64,000 nt of DNA from Cohnella rhizosphaerae (GTDB lineage: Bacteria; Bacillota; Bacilli; Paenibacillales; Paenibacillaceae): NCBI RefSeq assembly GCF_029525575.1, contig NZ_JAPDIA010000003.1, forward strand, positions 984,214 to 1,048,213, given 5' to 3'. Below, in pieces: positions 21,609 through 31,938 of this stretch. How positions within the stretch are numbered: the stretch's first letter is position 1; every line of letters starts with the position of its first letter. A model generated the notes under the pieces. The model was not told where the DNA came from, searched no databases, and saw only the letters and a program-made list of their open reading frames with translations. The position numbers and the translations under genes are program-made.

Positions 21609-21674
21609 GGTCAATATGTTACACTTTTGACATCAACATCGTCGGTTCTGTGCAAACGTTTTCTCCTCTATACT
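21609..21674 (+). promoter_or_regulatory. Promoter region of the sugar-binding lipoprotein gene
   Basis: GGTCAATATGTTACAC (21609-21624) repeats the 19779 motif. TATACT at 21669-21674 is a good -10, with only a weak -35 (TTCTGT) 17 bp upstream. Between them GCAAACGTTTTC (21652-21663) is an imperfect version of the LacI-type palindrome seen upstream of the amylopullulanase at 9594. Confidence 0.5.
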
Positions 21675-21716
21675 CGACTCTGTAGCCAGAACATTGAATA
21701 CATGGGAGGTCATTAC

Positions 21717-23040
21717 ATGAAACGCATCTCCGCAGGCATTTTGATCGCATCGCTCCTGACCGTCGCCGCAGGCTGCGGCAACAACAACAACGGCAACGCC
21801 TCCCCGGCATCGTCCGCGCCTGCCTCGGGCGCATCGTCTTCCGCGCCGGCATCGTCCGCGGCGGCATCCTCCGACGCGCCCAAGAAGGACGTCACGATCA
21901 AGGTATTCCAGTTCAAGGTCGAGATCGCCGACGCCTTGAACAAAATGGCCGAAGCCTACGAAAAAGAAACGGGCGTCAAGGTCGAAGTGGAAACGCACGG
22001 CGGCGGCGAGGACTACAACGCGCTGCTGAAGGCCGAAATTGCTTCGGGCTCCGAGCCTGAGATTTTCAACTCCGAAGGCTATGCGGCGCTTGAGCCCTAC
22101 TACGACCGCGCGACGGATCTGTCGGGCGAAGCTTGGGCCGCCGACGTCGTCAATTCGGCTGCGGCGCCGGCTCGCGTAGACGGCAAGCTGCTCGGCATGC
22201 CCATGAATATCGAGGGATACGGCATCGTTTACAACAAGGATCTGTTCGCCAAAGCGGGCATCACCGAACTGCCGAAGACGCTGACGGCGCTCGAAGCCGC
22301 GGCCAAAAAAGCTGCAGGATGCCGGCATCACGCCATTCTCCACCACGAACGAATGGTGGTCGATCGGACATCACACGATCAACGTCGGTCTCTCCGAGCA
22401 GGCCGACCCGGTCAAGTTCATCGAAGACAACAAGGCGGGCACCGCTTCCTTCAAGGGCAACGCCGTGTTCGAGAAGTGGATCAAATACGTCGATCTCGTC
22501 TTCAAGAATTCGCAAAAGGATAAGCTGACGACGGACTACGCGACGCAGGTCGCCACGTTCGCCAGCGGCAAAGCGGCCATGATTCAGCAGGGCAACTGGA
22601 TTCAAGGCGACGTCGACAAGGTCGCCAAGCTGAACCTTGGCATGCTGCCCATCCCGATCGACGACAGCGGCAAAGCGCGCATCTACACCGGACCGGCGAA
22701 CTTCTGGATCGTCAACAGCAAGTCCAAGAACGCCGAAGAAGCCAAGAAGTTCCTGGCCTGGATGGTCACCTCCGAGACCGGCAAGAGCTACATTACGAAG
22801 GAGTTCAAGTTCATCCCGGCGCTCGTCACGATTCCGGCGACGCAGGAAGACATCGGACAGCTCGGCGCTGCCGTATCCGAGCAAGCGAAGGAAGCCGGCG
22901 GCTGGAACTGGGGCCGGTACCCGGACGGCGTCATCCAGGGCTGGGGCGCGGCGATGCAGGAATATCAAGGCGGTTCGATCGACAAGGACAAACTGTTCGA
23001 GAAGTTCGATCAGGCCGTCAAGGATATCGTCAGCAAATAA
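21717..23040 (+). CDS. Sugar ABC transporter substrate-binding lipoprotein (one frame error)
   Basis: About 440 residues. Lipobox VAAGC at the end of the signal peptide, then an Asn/Ala/Ser-rich linker and an SBP_bac_1 fold (IASGSEPEIFNSEGY, GYGIVYNKDLFAKAGI, WIQGDVDKV). GGGAGGT (21704-21710) precedes ATG 21717. The run A6 at 22305-22310 must be A5 to join the two halves (LEAAAKKLQDAGITPFSTTN). Extracellular receptor for the permeases at 19872-21602. It has its own promoter, which allows higher expression of the binding protein. Confidence 0.85.
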
Positions 23041-23137
23041 GAAGCTACTATTTATGAAGCTACTATTTATATAGTAGAAACAGGTGCGAACAAAGATCAG
23101 GGCTTCATGGGAGGCATGCCTCCCATGAAGCCCTTTT
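23041..23137 (+). terminator. Direct repeat and long-palindrome terminator
   Basis: Right after the stop codon, GAAGCTACTATTTAT occurs twice in tandem (23041-23070). Then a perfect 34-bp palindrome (23100-23133; half-site GGGCTTCATGGGAGGCA) is followed by TTTT, a strong rho-independent terminator. Confidence 0.8.
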
Positions 23138-23435
23138 CGAACGATCGGAGCCCGTATCGCGAACGTGAAATCGCAGACTGCGCTTGTTAACGATGCGGCG
23201 GCGATAGGAGGGAGGCAGGCGGCTCGCATCTATGAAAATTGCGGGTAGCGAGCGGAATGCAAATCGGACAGAGGATGTCGCCGGGCATCGGCATCGGCAT
23301 CGGACACAGCAACCGCTGATATGAACGAAACTGTCAAGCGTCTCTGTTTGCACCCGTGTTTTTGACAATAGCGAATAGAAGCCTGTCAAGCGATTTTCTT
23401 TACAGGCGGTCGCATCATTTCCCATACTTTTCTGG

Positions 23436-23530
23436 ATCTCCGGCATGGAAATGCCCGGAGGTGCCCCTACGGCGAGTAACGGGGTGCAGGGGGCGTCGCT
23501 CCCTGCGTTTCCCCTTTAGGGGACGGAAGG
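23436..23530. ncRNA. Candidate structured noncoding RNA near IS110 transposase
   Basis: A ~90-nt noncoding stretch holding three closely spaced hairpins: TCCGGCAT-GGAA-ATGCC(C)GGA with a GNRA-type loop (23437-23457), GCAGGG...TCCCTGC (around 23486-23505), and CCCC-TTTA-GGGG (23511-23522). One extra C spoils the first stem, in line with the insertion errors elsewhere. It is separated from the transposase 3' end by an inverted-repeat block. Inference: it could be part of the element's guide (bridge/seek) RNA or an unrelated RNA. Confidence 0.35.
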
Positions 23531-23535
23531 GGGCA

Positions 23536-23728
23536 ATTCTTCTTTAGCTCAGAGGCAAAAGCAATTCGCTGGTCGGCAATCTGATATTCGTGGATTCACA
23601 CATGTTATTCATACGTCTGGAGAGCTTACCCGCTAACTATTGACGAGCATAAGCATTCGCTTGCTCAAGCGGCTCACGCGGTTTTCTCTCCACCTTGCCT
23701 GATTTTGCCTCTGAGGTAAAAAAAGAAT
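23536..23728. repeat. 193-bp block bounded by 25-bp inverted repeats
   Basis: ATTCTTCTTTAGCTCAGAGG plus CAAAA at 23536-23560 is mirrored at 23703-23728. A 13-bp core is perfect (CTCAGAGGCAAAA), and overall about 23 of 25 positions match if one A is removed from A7 at 23718-23724. It lies 41 bp from the transposase stop. Could be a MITE-like insertion, a long hairpin RNA, or the element end. No coding potential seen. Confidence 0.5.
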
Positions 23729-23769
23729 CGCTTCCCCCTCAATCGCCTCCTTTGTTCGGACCCGTTGTT

Positions 23770-24910
23770 TTACACCGCTGCTTGCAAACGAAGCTTCTCG
23801 ATCTCCTTAGCAATCGCCCATACAAACCCCGCCAGTTCTCTGGCAATCGCGACCGCGATGCAACCCTTGTGCTTTCCTCTTCGCGCCAGACTCCAATACT
23901 TCTTGTGTAATCGATGCTGCGCGCTCCAGGCAATCGACTGAACCTCCGGTGGCAGCCCCTCGATACGGTCGCGCATTCTTCTGCGAATCGCGGGCGCGTG
24001 TCGGTAACTTTTCGCGGCTTCCACCAGTACCCGACGCAGATGCGCATTCCCGGCTTTCGTTATACGGCCTTGCCAGCGGCTTGCTTCCCGAGGAGTATTC
24101 GCTGCTGACCAGTCCGCAGTAACTCATAAACGAAGAGGCGGAGTGAAAGCGGTCGCTGCTCATCATCTCGGATGAAAGCGTAACGGCTGTGACGGCTGCT
24201 ACGCCTCGCAAGGCTTGCAGCGCTTGAACGACCGGCGCCTGCTCGCTTAAAGCGGCTTGTTCTTCAATTTGCTTTTCGTATCGCTTGATTCGCTCCTTCG
24301 TTTCCCAAATCGATTGGCGGTACTCCTGAAAGGTCATTTGTTTGCAGCTGTCCTCGGGAATACGCAGCGTATCCAGCCATTCCTCGTACGCGAAAGTTCC
24401 GGGTTTGGCGCCTTTGGCGTCCTGAAGCTGGTGGCGAAGCAGAAACTTGCCCAGTCGTTGCTTAAAACGATTCAAATCCTCGACCGCATCCTCGCGTGCG
24501 CGAACGAGATCCCGCAAGCTTTCGTCTGCTGGCGTGGGCACGTATACCGGCGTCAGTTCTCCTGCGCGATACAGCTGTGCGAGTCGAATGGCATCCCGTT
24601 TGTCTGTTTTGACCCGGTCGCCGGCACGCTTGGGAATGAGCGAGGGCGCGACCACGCTGCAAGCGATGCCTGCCGTCAATAGCCAACGATAGAGCACATA
24701 GCCGGTGGGACCTGCCTCGTAACAGACCCTTAAAGTCACCTCCTCTTTCTCACCCGGACGACGCAGCCTTTGCAGGAGTTTCAATACCGCTTCCTTGCTA
24801 TGCTCGATGACGCCAAAGTACCGTGCTTCTCCTCGTCCCTCATCCGCAAAGGCAACCGCGATTTTGGATTTGGATACGTCTAAACCTACGTACTTGATGG
24901 CCATACTCAT
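23770..24910 (-). CDS. IS110-family transposase (one frame error)
   Basis: About 379 residues. N-terminal RuvC-like DEDD domain: GLDVSKSKIAVAF (first Asp), CYEAGPTGYVLY (Glu), TDKRDAIRLAQL (last Asp pair). The C-terminal Tnp_20 domain has the GLVSSEYSSG serine region and, after correction, RITKAGNAHLRRVLVEAA. The frame is broken at GG 24078-24079 (one G too many on + strand). ATG 24910 is preferred, nine bases after AAAGGAGT. These enzymes move their element without terminal inverted repeats, guided by an RNA from a noncoding end. Confidence 0.85.
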
Positions 24911-25069
24911 ACTAAACCGACTCCTTTTGCTTTGAGCTCTGTATTTGGTAAATGGGTTGTTTCTGTAAACGCCATTTTTCCCAAATGTAACCTCCGAGAT
25001 AAGCAAACAGGATGTCGGTTTCGTTCATGATAACTATTTCGGAAAAACGGGCCGATCTGCGATCGTTTC

Positions 25070-25195
25070 GGACCGGAGGGACGTTATTGCCCCGTATCGA
25101 GGCTGAAACAGGTCGGTAATCTCGAAATAACGGCCCCCGGGTCCGCAAAACGGTCTTCGAATCGCGATAGGAACAAAATAAGGGCTCCTCGGTCC
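25070..25195. repeat. Three copies of a GGACC...CGTTATT intergenic motif
   Basis: GGACCGGAGGGACGTTATT at 25070-25088 (+), and its imperfect inverted copies at 25126-25144 and 25177-25195 (-). Spaced about 53 bp apart in noncoding sequence between the IS and the tandem repeat. Could fold into a branched structure. Confidence 0.55.
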
Positions 25196-25237
25196 GTCCG
25201 GTGCGCGCTAGCGCGCAGAGCAAAAGGTCGCTGGCGG

Positions 25238-25587
25238 CAGGTAACGCTGTACAACGCCTCTTCTGCCCGGAATACGCCGCATCCCGTCAGGTAACGCTGT
25301 ACAGCGCCTCTTCTGCCCGGAATACGCCGCATCCCGTCAGGTAACGCTGTACAGCGCCTCCTCTGCCCGGAATACGCCGCATCCCGTCAGGTAACGCTGT
25401 ACAACGCCTCTTCTGCCCGGAATACGCCGCATCCCGTCAGGTAACGCTGTACAGCGCCTCTTCTGCCCGAAATACGCCGCATCCCGTCAGATAACGCTGT
25501 ACAGCGCCTCTTCTGCTCGGAAGACTCCGCATCCCGTCAGGTAACGCTGTACAACGCCTCCTTCGGCTCGAAATACGCCGCAGTTCC
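25238..25587. repeat. 50-bp tandem repeat array, seven units
   Basis: Units begin at 25238, 25288, 25338, 25388, 25438, 25488 and 25538, exactly 50 bp apart; the last is degenerate and a fragment of an eighth follows. Each unit begins CAGGTAACGCTGTACAGCGC, whose CGCTGTACAGCG is a 12-bp palindrome (one copy class has ACAACG instead). The period is not a multiple of three and no reading frame is kept, so it is not coding. Confidence 0.85.
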
Positions 25588-25714
25588 GTAAGGCGAAGCT
25601 GTAAGCGCCTTCCCGTAGCACGATGCTAAAAAGAGGATTTCGAAGAATTATACTAATGTTTAATAAAATATGCCCTTTGATGTTAACTTATAAAGCTGAA
25701 ATTAATTTTTTCCA

Positions 25715-25761
25715 TTGCCATCCTCGCATTCTAGCTGATAGAATGAGTGCTGACTAGAATG
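25715..25761 (+). promoter_or_regulatory. Promoter and operator of the amino-acid importer
   Basis: TTGCCA (25715-25720), 18-bp spacer, TAGAAT (25739-25744). Inverted half-sites CATTCTAG (25727-25734) and CTAGAATG (25754-25761) flank the -10, a position suited to a repressor. GGGAGG (25763-25768) is the ribosome binding site. Confidence 0.55.
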
Positions 25762-25774
25762 TGGGAGGTTATTC

Positions 25775-26615
25775 ATGTTGAGAAAGCTGACATCTATTAT
25801 ATTGACTGCCGCGCTGGCAGTGGGCCTGTCCGCTTGCGGCGCGAAGGAAGATTCCAATGCGAACGCGGGCGGCGCGGCCTCGACGGAAGCGGGCAAGGTC
25901 ACGCTGAAGTTCGCGACAGACGCGAGTTACGCCCCGATGGAGAGCATGGACAAGGACAAGATCGTCGGCTTCGACGTCGACTTCCTGGACGCCGTCATGA
26001 AGGAAGCCGGCTACGACTACAAGCTGGACAACACGGGATGGGACCCGCTGTTCGCGGACCTTGGCAGCAAGAACCACAAGTATGACGCGGGTATCTCGTC
26101 GATCTCCATCACGGACGACCGCAAGCAGACGTTCGATTTTTCCGTGCCTTATTTCGAATCGGTGAACATGATCCTGACCAAAGATAACAAGCCGGTCAAG
26201 GACGCGCTCGAGCTGAAGGGCAAGAAGGTCGCCGTTCAGGGCGGCACGACCGCCGAGACGTTGATGAAGGGCATCATGGGCGACGACAATGCGAGCCTGA
26301 AGCGCTTCGACAGCAACACGCTTGCGCTGATGGAGCTGGAGAACAACGGCGTCGACGCCGTCGTGGCGGACTTCGCCGTCGTGCAGGCTTACGTGCAGCA
26401 GAATCCGGACAAGAAGTTCAGCGCGATCTACGACCGCACGAACTTCGCCTCCGAATACTACGGCATCCTGCTGCCCAAGGACACGGACCCGGCCGTCAAG
26501 GAGAAGATCGACGCGGCCGTCGAGAAGGTGCGCGCGAGCGACGAATACAAAGCGATGTATAAAAAAGTGGATCGGCGTCGAGCCGGATACGAGCAATTTG
26601 GTTACGGCCAAGTAA
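25775..26615 (+). CDS. Polar amino-acid ABC transporter substrate-binding lipoprotein (one frame error)
   Basis: About 279 residues of the SBP_bac_3 family. Lipobox GLSAC at residues 17-21, then DASYAPMESMDKDKIVGFDVD, the ligand-site start typical of amino-acid receptors, and GGTTAETLMKG. A6 at 26561-26566 must be A5; the corrected end reads MYKKWIGVEPDTSNLVTAK with the stop at 26613. First gene of a complete binding protein-permease-ATPase set. The exact amino acid cannot be told. Confidence 0.87.
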
Positions 26616-26652
26616 GGTCGGGCATAATCGGCAACGATTCAGGAAGCAGGGG

Positions 26653-26683
26653 GCATGCGGCCCGGGCAGACCGGGGCGCATGC
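26653..26683 (+). terminator. Intercistronic hairpin
   Basis: GCATGCG (26653-26659) and CGCATGC (26677-26683) form a stem between the binding protein and permease genes. Such hairpins often allow higher expression of the first gene by partial termination or mRNA protection. Confidence 0.45.
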
Positions 26684-26709
26684 TCTCTTTGATGAAAGAG
26701 GGTGCGGGC

Positions 26710-27365
26710 GTGTACTACGCATTTAGATTCGATATTATCGAGGATTACTTGCCCCTGCTGCTGAAGGGGACCCTGCTGACGATCGGCATCTCGCTGGCGG
26801 CGATCGCCATCGGCGTCGTCTTGGGGCTTTTCATAGGCTTCGGCAAAATGGCGCGCTTCTGGCCGCTGCGGTGGCTGATGAGCGGCTACATCAACGTGTT
26901 CAGAGGAACGCCGCTCATCCTGCAGGTCCTCATTATCCACTTCGGCGTCATTCCGCCGATTCTGGGGACGACCAACGGCATCGTCGCCGCCATCCTGGCG
27001 CTCGGACTCAACTGCGCGGCCTACTCCGCGGAGATCTACCGGGCGGGCATCGAATCGATCGACGCCGGGCAGCGCGAAGCCGCTTATTCGCTGGGCATGA
27101 CCCATGCGCAGACGCTGCGCCATATCATCGTACCGCAGGCGGTGCGGCGGATGATCCCGGCGTTCGGCAACGAGTTTATCGTCCTCGTGAAAGACTCGTC
27201 GTTCGTCGCGTGGATCGCGGTGCCCGAGATCATGTACTGGGCCAACGCGGCCAAAGGACAATACTACAAAGTGTGGGAGCCGTACCTGGCTGCCGGCGTG
27301 ATCTACTTCGTGCTCACGTATACGCTTAGCAAGCTGCTCCAATGGTTCGAGAGGAAGGTGAAGTG

Positions 27366-27366
<1 letters not shown>
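26710..27366 (+). CDS. Amino-acid ABC permease, HisM/GlnP type
   Basis: About 218 residues with five helices; conserved [15 protein letters not shown] segment ([18 protein letters not shown]) and EAA loop [31 protein letters not shown] 26710 is favoured because AGAGGG lies just upstream; ATG 26680 or 26692 in the same frame are alternatives. Channel subunit, probably a homodimer. Stop overlaps the ATPase start (TGATG). Confidence 0.87.
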
Positions 27367-28097
<731 letters not shown>

Positions 28098-28516
28098 AAT
28101 AACGACGCTCTCTCCGCGGCCGCGACGCCAAGGAGGGGGCGTTTTTGCTGATGAACCTCAAGTTGAGACGAGCGGCCGCGGCACTTTAGCTGTATTTAAG
28201 GAAGAGATACGGAACCTTGTCCCTCCATGCTTCGTTTATGTTAAGGGAGCGTAAGTAAGGGTAAGGACCTATTTATCTTTGGGCTTTTCAATTTATTCCC
28301 ATTCAATGCGGTCATATCGGCTCGATTTGGCTGGCGGGAACGCTCAAAAAAGCCGGAATTTCAGCTTTTTTTCGCGGCTTATGTCTTTTGACATGCGGCT
28401 CCATTCGAGGCATAATTAAAAACGTTGTTTACAGACCGATTACAAAAACGATACTGAATTGCGTACTTGGATACCGTTTGAAAATAAGGCATTGCTGCAA
28501 GAGGAGAGTGCTTAAG
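28098..28516 (+). promoter_or_regulatory. Intergenic region with terminator-like hairpin and ltaS promoter
   Basis: No gene seen. A short GACGCC/GGCGTTTTT hairpin (28125-28146) may end the importer operon. AAAAAAGC...GCTTTTTTT (28346-28372) is a second terminator-like stem. TTGACA (28388-28393), 17-bp spacer and CATAAT (28411-28416) form a good sigma-A promoter for the next gene, giving about 95 nt of leader. Confidence 0.6.
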
Positions 28517-30404
28517 ATGCGAGTTTGGAATGCGATTAAATCCAAGCCGATCCTATGGTTTTCACTGATATTGCTCGTAAAGGGCGCGCTGGCTTGGTTT
28601 GTCATCTTCGACGACGGCCCTTCGTGGATGACGGTGCTGACCGAGATTCCGTTCATTCTGATCGTCTTCTGCCTGATCGAGTGGTTCGCGTCCAAGCGCA
28701 AGCTGCTCTATTACATGATCGTCAACCTGTCGATTACCCTGCTCTACTTCGCCGTTCTTATGTACTACAAATACTACGGCGTCATCGTCACTTACCATGC
28801 GCTCGAGCAAGCGGACAAGGTGACGAAGGTGGGAGAGAGCACCTACTCGCTGCTTGATCCGTACTACCTGCTGATTTTCATCGATATCGTCATTTTCGCG
28901 TTTTATATGGTCCGGCCGAAATATATCGCCCGCTTCACGAGCATCGGCATGCGCAAGGTCAACCGTACTGCGCTGCTCGCGACGTTCATCGTGTCCGCCG
29001 CGCTCTGCATCTTCAACATCTGGCCGAATCACGCCAGCATGAACGAGAATAAAAAAGGCAGAGGGCATGGGCATCCTCAACTACGAGGTTTATACGATTT
29101 TTGCCGACAGCACGGTACAGGAAGAAGTCATCGACATAAAGGAGATCAATCAACCGGCGATCGACGCGCTCAAAGGCGGAGAGCAGCCGGCCGATCCGGC
29201 GCTCTGGGCTGCGGCCAAGGGCAAGAACCTCATCGTCGTGCAGATGGAATCGTTCCAAAACTTCCTGATCGGCCTTACGATCGACGGCCAGGAGATCACG
29301 CCCAACATCAACAAGCTGGCGGCCGGCGATTTCTACTTCAACAACTTCTACACCAACGTGGGCCAGGGCACGACTTCCGATGCCGAGTTCGTCGTCAACA
29401 CGTCCCTCTACGTGCCGCATCACGAGGCCGCCACGTCTTCGGACTACATGGACAAGGCGCTGCCGAGCTTGCCGCGGCTGATGTCGTCGAACGGCTACGA
29501 TACGGCGACGTTCCATACGAACAGCGTGGACTTCTGGAATCGTTCGCTGCTGTACAAGGCGATCGGCTTCGACAAGTACTACGATCAAGCCTTCTACGGC
29601 GACGACGACCATATTGCGTTCGGCGCTTCGGACGAAGTGCTGTACGCGAAGACAGTTCCGGAGCTGGTCAAGATGGACGCGGCGGATAAGCCGTTCTACG
29701 CGATGGTCATCTCGATGAGCGCGCACCATCCGTACCGGATACCCGAAGGCAAGGACAAGATCAAGCTGCCCGCCGAGTACGACGGCACGCTTGTCGGCAA
29801 TTACATTCTGGCTCAGAACTACGCCGACTATGCGATGGGTCAATTCCTTGAAGAGCTGAAGTCCAGCGGCCTGTGGGACGACAGCGTCATCGTATTTTAC
29901 GGCGACCACCAGGGGCTGCCGCTGTATTCGCTGGATAACAAGGAAAAGGCATTGATGGAAGGGATCTTCGGCCGGGAGTACGGCTACACGGACATGTTCA
30001 ACATTCCGTTCATCGTCCACGCGCCCGGCGTCTCTTACGGCAAGACCTTCGAGCAAACGGGCGGTCAGATCGACGTCCTGCCGACGGTCGCCAACCTGCT
30101 GGGCGTGTCCGTGAAGGGCCAGATCCACTTCGGCGAGGATCTCATGAACCGCACGAGCAACCTGCTGCCGATGCGCCACTTCCTGCCGACCGGCTCGTTC
30201 GTCAACGACACGTCGGTGTTCCTGCCGGGCGTCGGGTTCGAGGACGGCACCAACTACGACGTCAAGGACAACAGCATCAGCGCAGGCGGTTCTACCGAAG
30301 CGCAGTACGATGCGGCGCTTCGCCTGCTGAACATGTCGGACAGCTACGTCAAGCAGCTGCCCGAGCTGCCGCTGGGCGGCGGTCCCGTATCGGGCGCCAA
30401 GTGA
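28517..30404 (+). CDS. ltaS: Lipoteichoic acid synthase family protein (one frame error)
   Basis: About 628 residues. Five N-terminal transmembrane helices (to ~170) followed by an extracellular sulfatase-fold domain. Family: transfers glycerol-phosphate from phosphatidylglycerol to build lipoteichoic acid. Seen: metal-site Glu in VVQMESFQNF, the nucleophile Thr in NVGQGTTSDAEF, FHTNSVDFWNR, SMSAHHPY, and YGDHQGLP. A6 at 29051-29056 should be A5 (joins NENKKAEGMGILNYEVY). ATG 28517 behind GAGGAGAG. A paralogue starts at 62682. Confidence 0.88.
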
Positions 30405-30423
30405 CGCGAAGCATGCGCGACTT

Positions 30424-30474
30424 ACGGACGGAGAAGACGGGTGAATCCCGCGCTTCCCCGTCCGTTCTCTTTTT
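30424..30474 (+). terminator. Rho-independent terminator
   Basis: ACGGACGG (30424-30431) pairs with CCGTCCGT (30458-30465) and is followed by a T-rich tract. Confidence 0.75.
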
Positions 30475-30522
30475 GGGTATCATATATACATAGAATATAG
30501 AAGCCGAAGGAGTCTACCGAAC

Positions 30523-31764
30523 ATGCCCGGACAAGCTAAGCATACGGCCGCCATATCCCTTGGCATCATGGGAGCAGGATTCCTGGCCACATTCCCCTTC
30601 GGAGGCTGGGGCGGCGCCTTGCTCCACGGCGGCTTCGAGGCGGGGCTCGTCGGCGGACTCGCCGATTGGTTCGCGGTCACCGCCCTCTTCCGTCATCCGC
30701 TCGGCATCCCGATCCCGCACACGGCGCTGCTGCCGCGCAACCGGGACAAGGTCGTTCGCTCGCTCATCCAGGCCATCGAGACCGAGCTGCTCACCAAAGA
30801 GAGCATCGTCACCAAGACCGCCGAATTCAAGATCGGCGAGCGGCTGCTCGACTTGCTCGAGACGCATCGCGAGGACGCCGCCGCCGTGGCCGTTCGCGTG
30901 AGCGAGTTCGCGCTGGAGCATCTGCCGATGGACCGGATCGTCCCGATGCTCGCCCGCGCGCTCGAGACGAAGGTACGCGACCTCGATACGGCCGGCCTGC
31001 TGCGCAAGCTCGGCGACGAGACGCTGGCAAGAGGCTACGATGAAAAAGCGCTGGCCTTCCTGATCGACAAGGCGGGCGGGCTCGCTTCCCGCGAGGAGAC
31101 CCGGAGACAGCTCGGCATTATCGGTTCGGCGGCGCTGCAGAAGCTGCAGGTCGGCGGGCTGATGGGATTTGCCGTGAACGCCTTCATCTCCTTCATGGAT
31201 GAAGAGAAGATCGGCGGCCTGCTGCAGAACGCGATCGTCGGCACGCTGTCGGAGATGCGGCAGCGAGAGGACCATCCGTTGCGCGAGATGCTGCTGGAGA
31301 CGCTGAGGGGCGCGATCCGCAATCTTCCGGAGTCCCCTTCCGTATTGGAAGAGCTCGACGGCTGGAAGGCGCGGCTCGCGGACGGCGGCGCGATCGAACG
31401 CCAGCTGGCCGGTTGGCTGGAGGATCTGCGCGTCAAAGCGCTGGCCTTCGTGCGAGAGCCCCGTTTCACCGAAGACTACGTATTGCCGGCGATCTCCGGG
31501 CTGCTTGCCAGCCTCCGGGCGAACCCGCAGGTGATCGAGCTGTTCCAGACATGGGTGCAGGAACGGATCGCCGGCTTTGTCGAGCGCAATCACTGGAAGA
31601 TCGGCAAGCTCGTGAAGGAAAATATCGACAGGCTGGACAACGATGCCCTGATCGAGATGATGGAAGACAAGATCGGCGGCGATCTGCAGTGGATCCGGGT
31701 TAACGGCGCCGTCTGCGGCTTCCTCATCGGTCTGGCGTTGGAAGGGATCAACCTGCTCGCGTAG
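30523..31764 (+). CDS. DUF445 family membrane protein
   Basis: 413 residues, intact. N-terminal hydrophobic hairpin with the family's GFEAGLVGGLADWFAVTALFRHPLGIPIPHTALLP signature region, a long amphipathic, probably coiled middle and a single C-terminal helix (VCGFLIGLALEGINLLA). DUF445 proteins are membrane-bound and of unknown biochemical function. ATG 30523 follows GAAGGAG. Single gene between two terminator-like elements. Confidence 0.85.
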   Translation: MPGQAKHTAAISLGIMGAGFLATFPFGGWGGALLHGGFEAGLVGGLADWFAVTALFRHPLGIPIPHTALLPRNRDKVVRSLIQAIETELLTKESIVTKTAEFKIGERLLDLLETHREDAAAVAVRVSEFALEHLPMDRIVPMLARALETKVRDLDTAGLLRKLGDETLARGYDEKALAFLIDKAGGLASREETRRQLGIIGSAALQKLQVGGLMGFAVNAFISFMDEEKIGGLLQNAIVGTLSEMRQREDHPLREMLLETLRGAIRNLPESPSVLEELDGWKARLADGGAIERQLAGWLEDLRVKALAFVREPRFTEDYVLPAISGLLASLRANPQVIELFQTWVQERIAGFVERNHWKIGKLVKENIDRLDNDALIEMMEDKIGGDLQWIRVNGAVCGFLIGLALEGINLLA

Positions 31765-31786
31765 GGCGCGGATAAGTTCGGCAGGT

Positions 31787-31806
31787 GCGGGGCGCATGCG
31801 CCCCGC
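31787..31806. repeat. Perfect 20-bp GC palindrome
   Basis: GCGGGGCGCATGCGCCCCGC directly after the DUF445 gene. It could be a terminator stem but has no T-tract. Confidence 0.5.
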
Positions 31807-31938
31807 GCCTATTCGAGGTCGGTGCGAGGCGCGAAGTGCCGAACCGGCGAACCGCTCCCGCCAAATTCGTCGTTCGACCGCGTGTAAAGGGGGGGCGATT
31901 TGTTATAATGGTTAGAAGCTCCCAAGAGGCGGTGCACC

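Larger units (their letters stand above)
23430..25000 (-). mobile_element. IS110-family insertion sequence (ends not determined)
   Basis: Built around the transposase at 23770-24910 with ~340 bp of noncoding, hairpin-rich sequence on its 3' side and AT-richer noncoding sequence on its 5' side. IS110 elements normally lack terminal inverted repeats and target duplications, so the limits here are only approximate. Confidence 0.5.

Noticed and set aside
23105..23547. Small ORFs in the 3' flank of the IS110 element
   Set aside because: Overlap strong hairpins, lack start signals and show no protein-like composition.
24257..24692. Plus-strand frames across the transposase gene
   Set aside because: Shadows; the minus strand has the DEDD and Tnp_20 motifs.
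29013..31797. Long minus-strand frames across ltaS and the DUF445 gene
   Set aside because: Antisense frames caused by codon bias; no start signals or recognisable domains.
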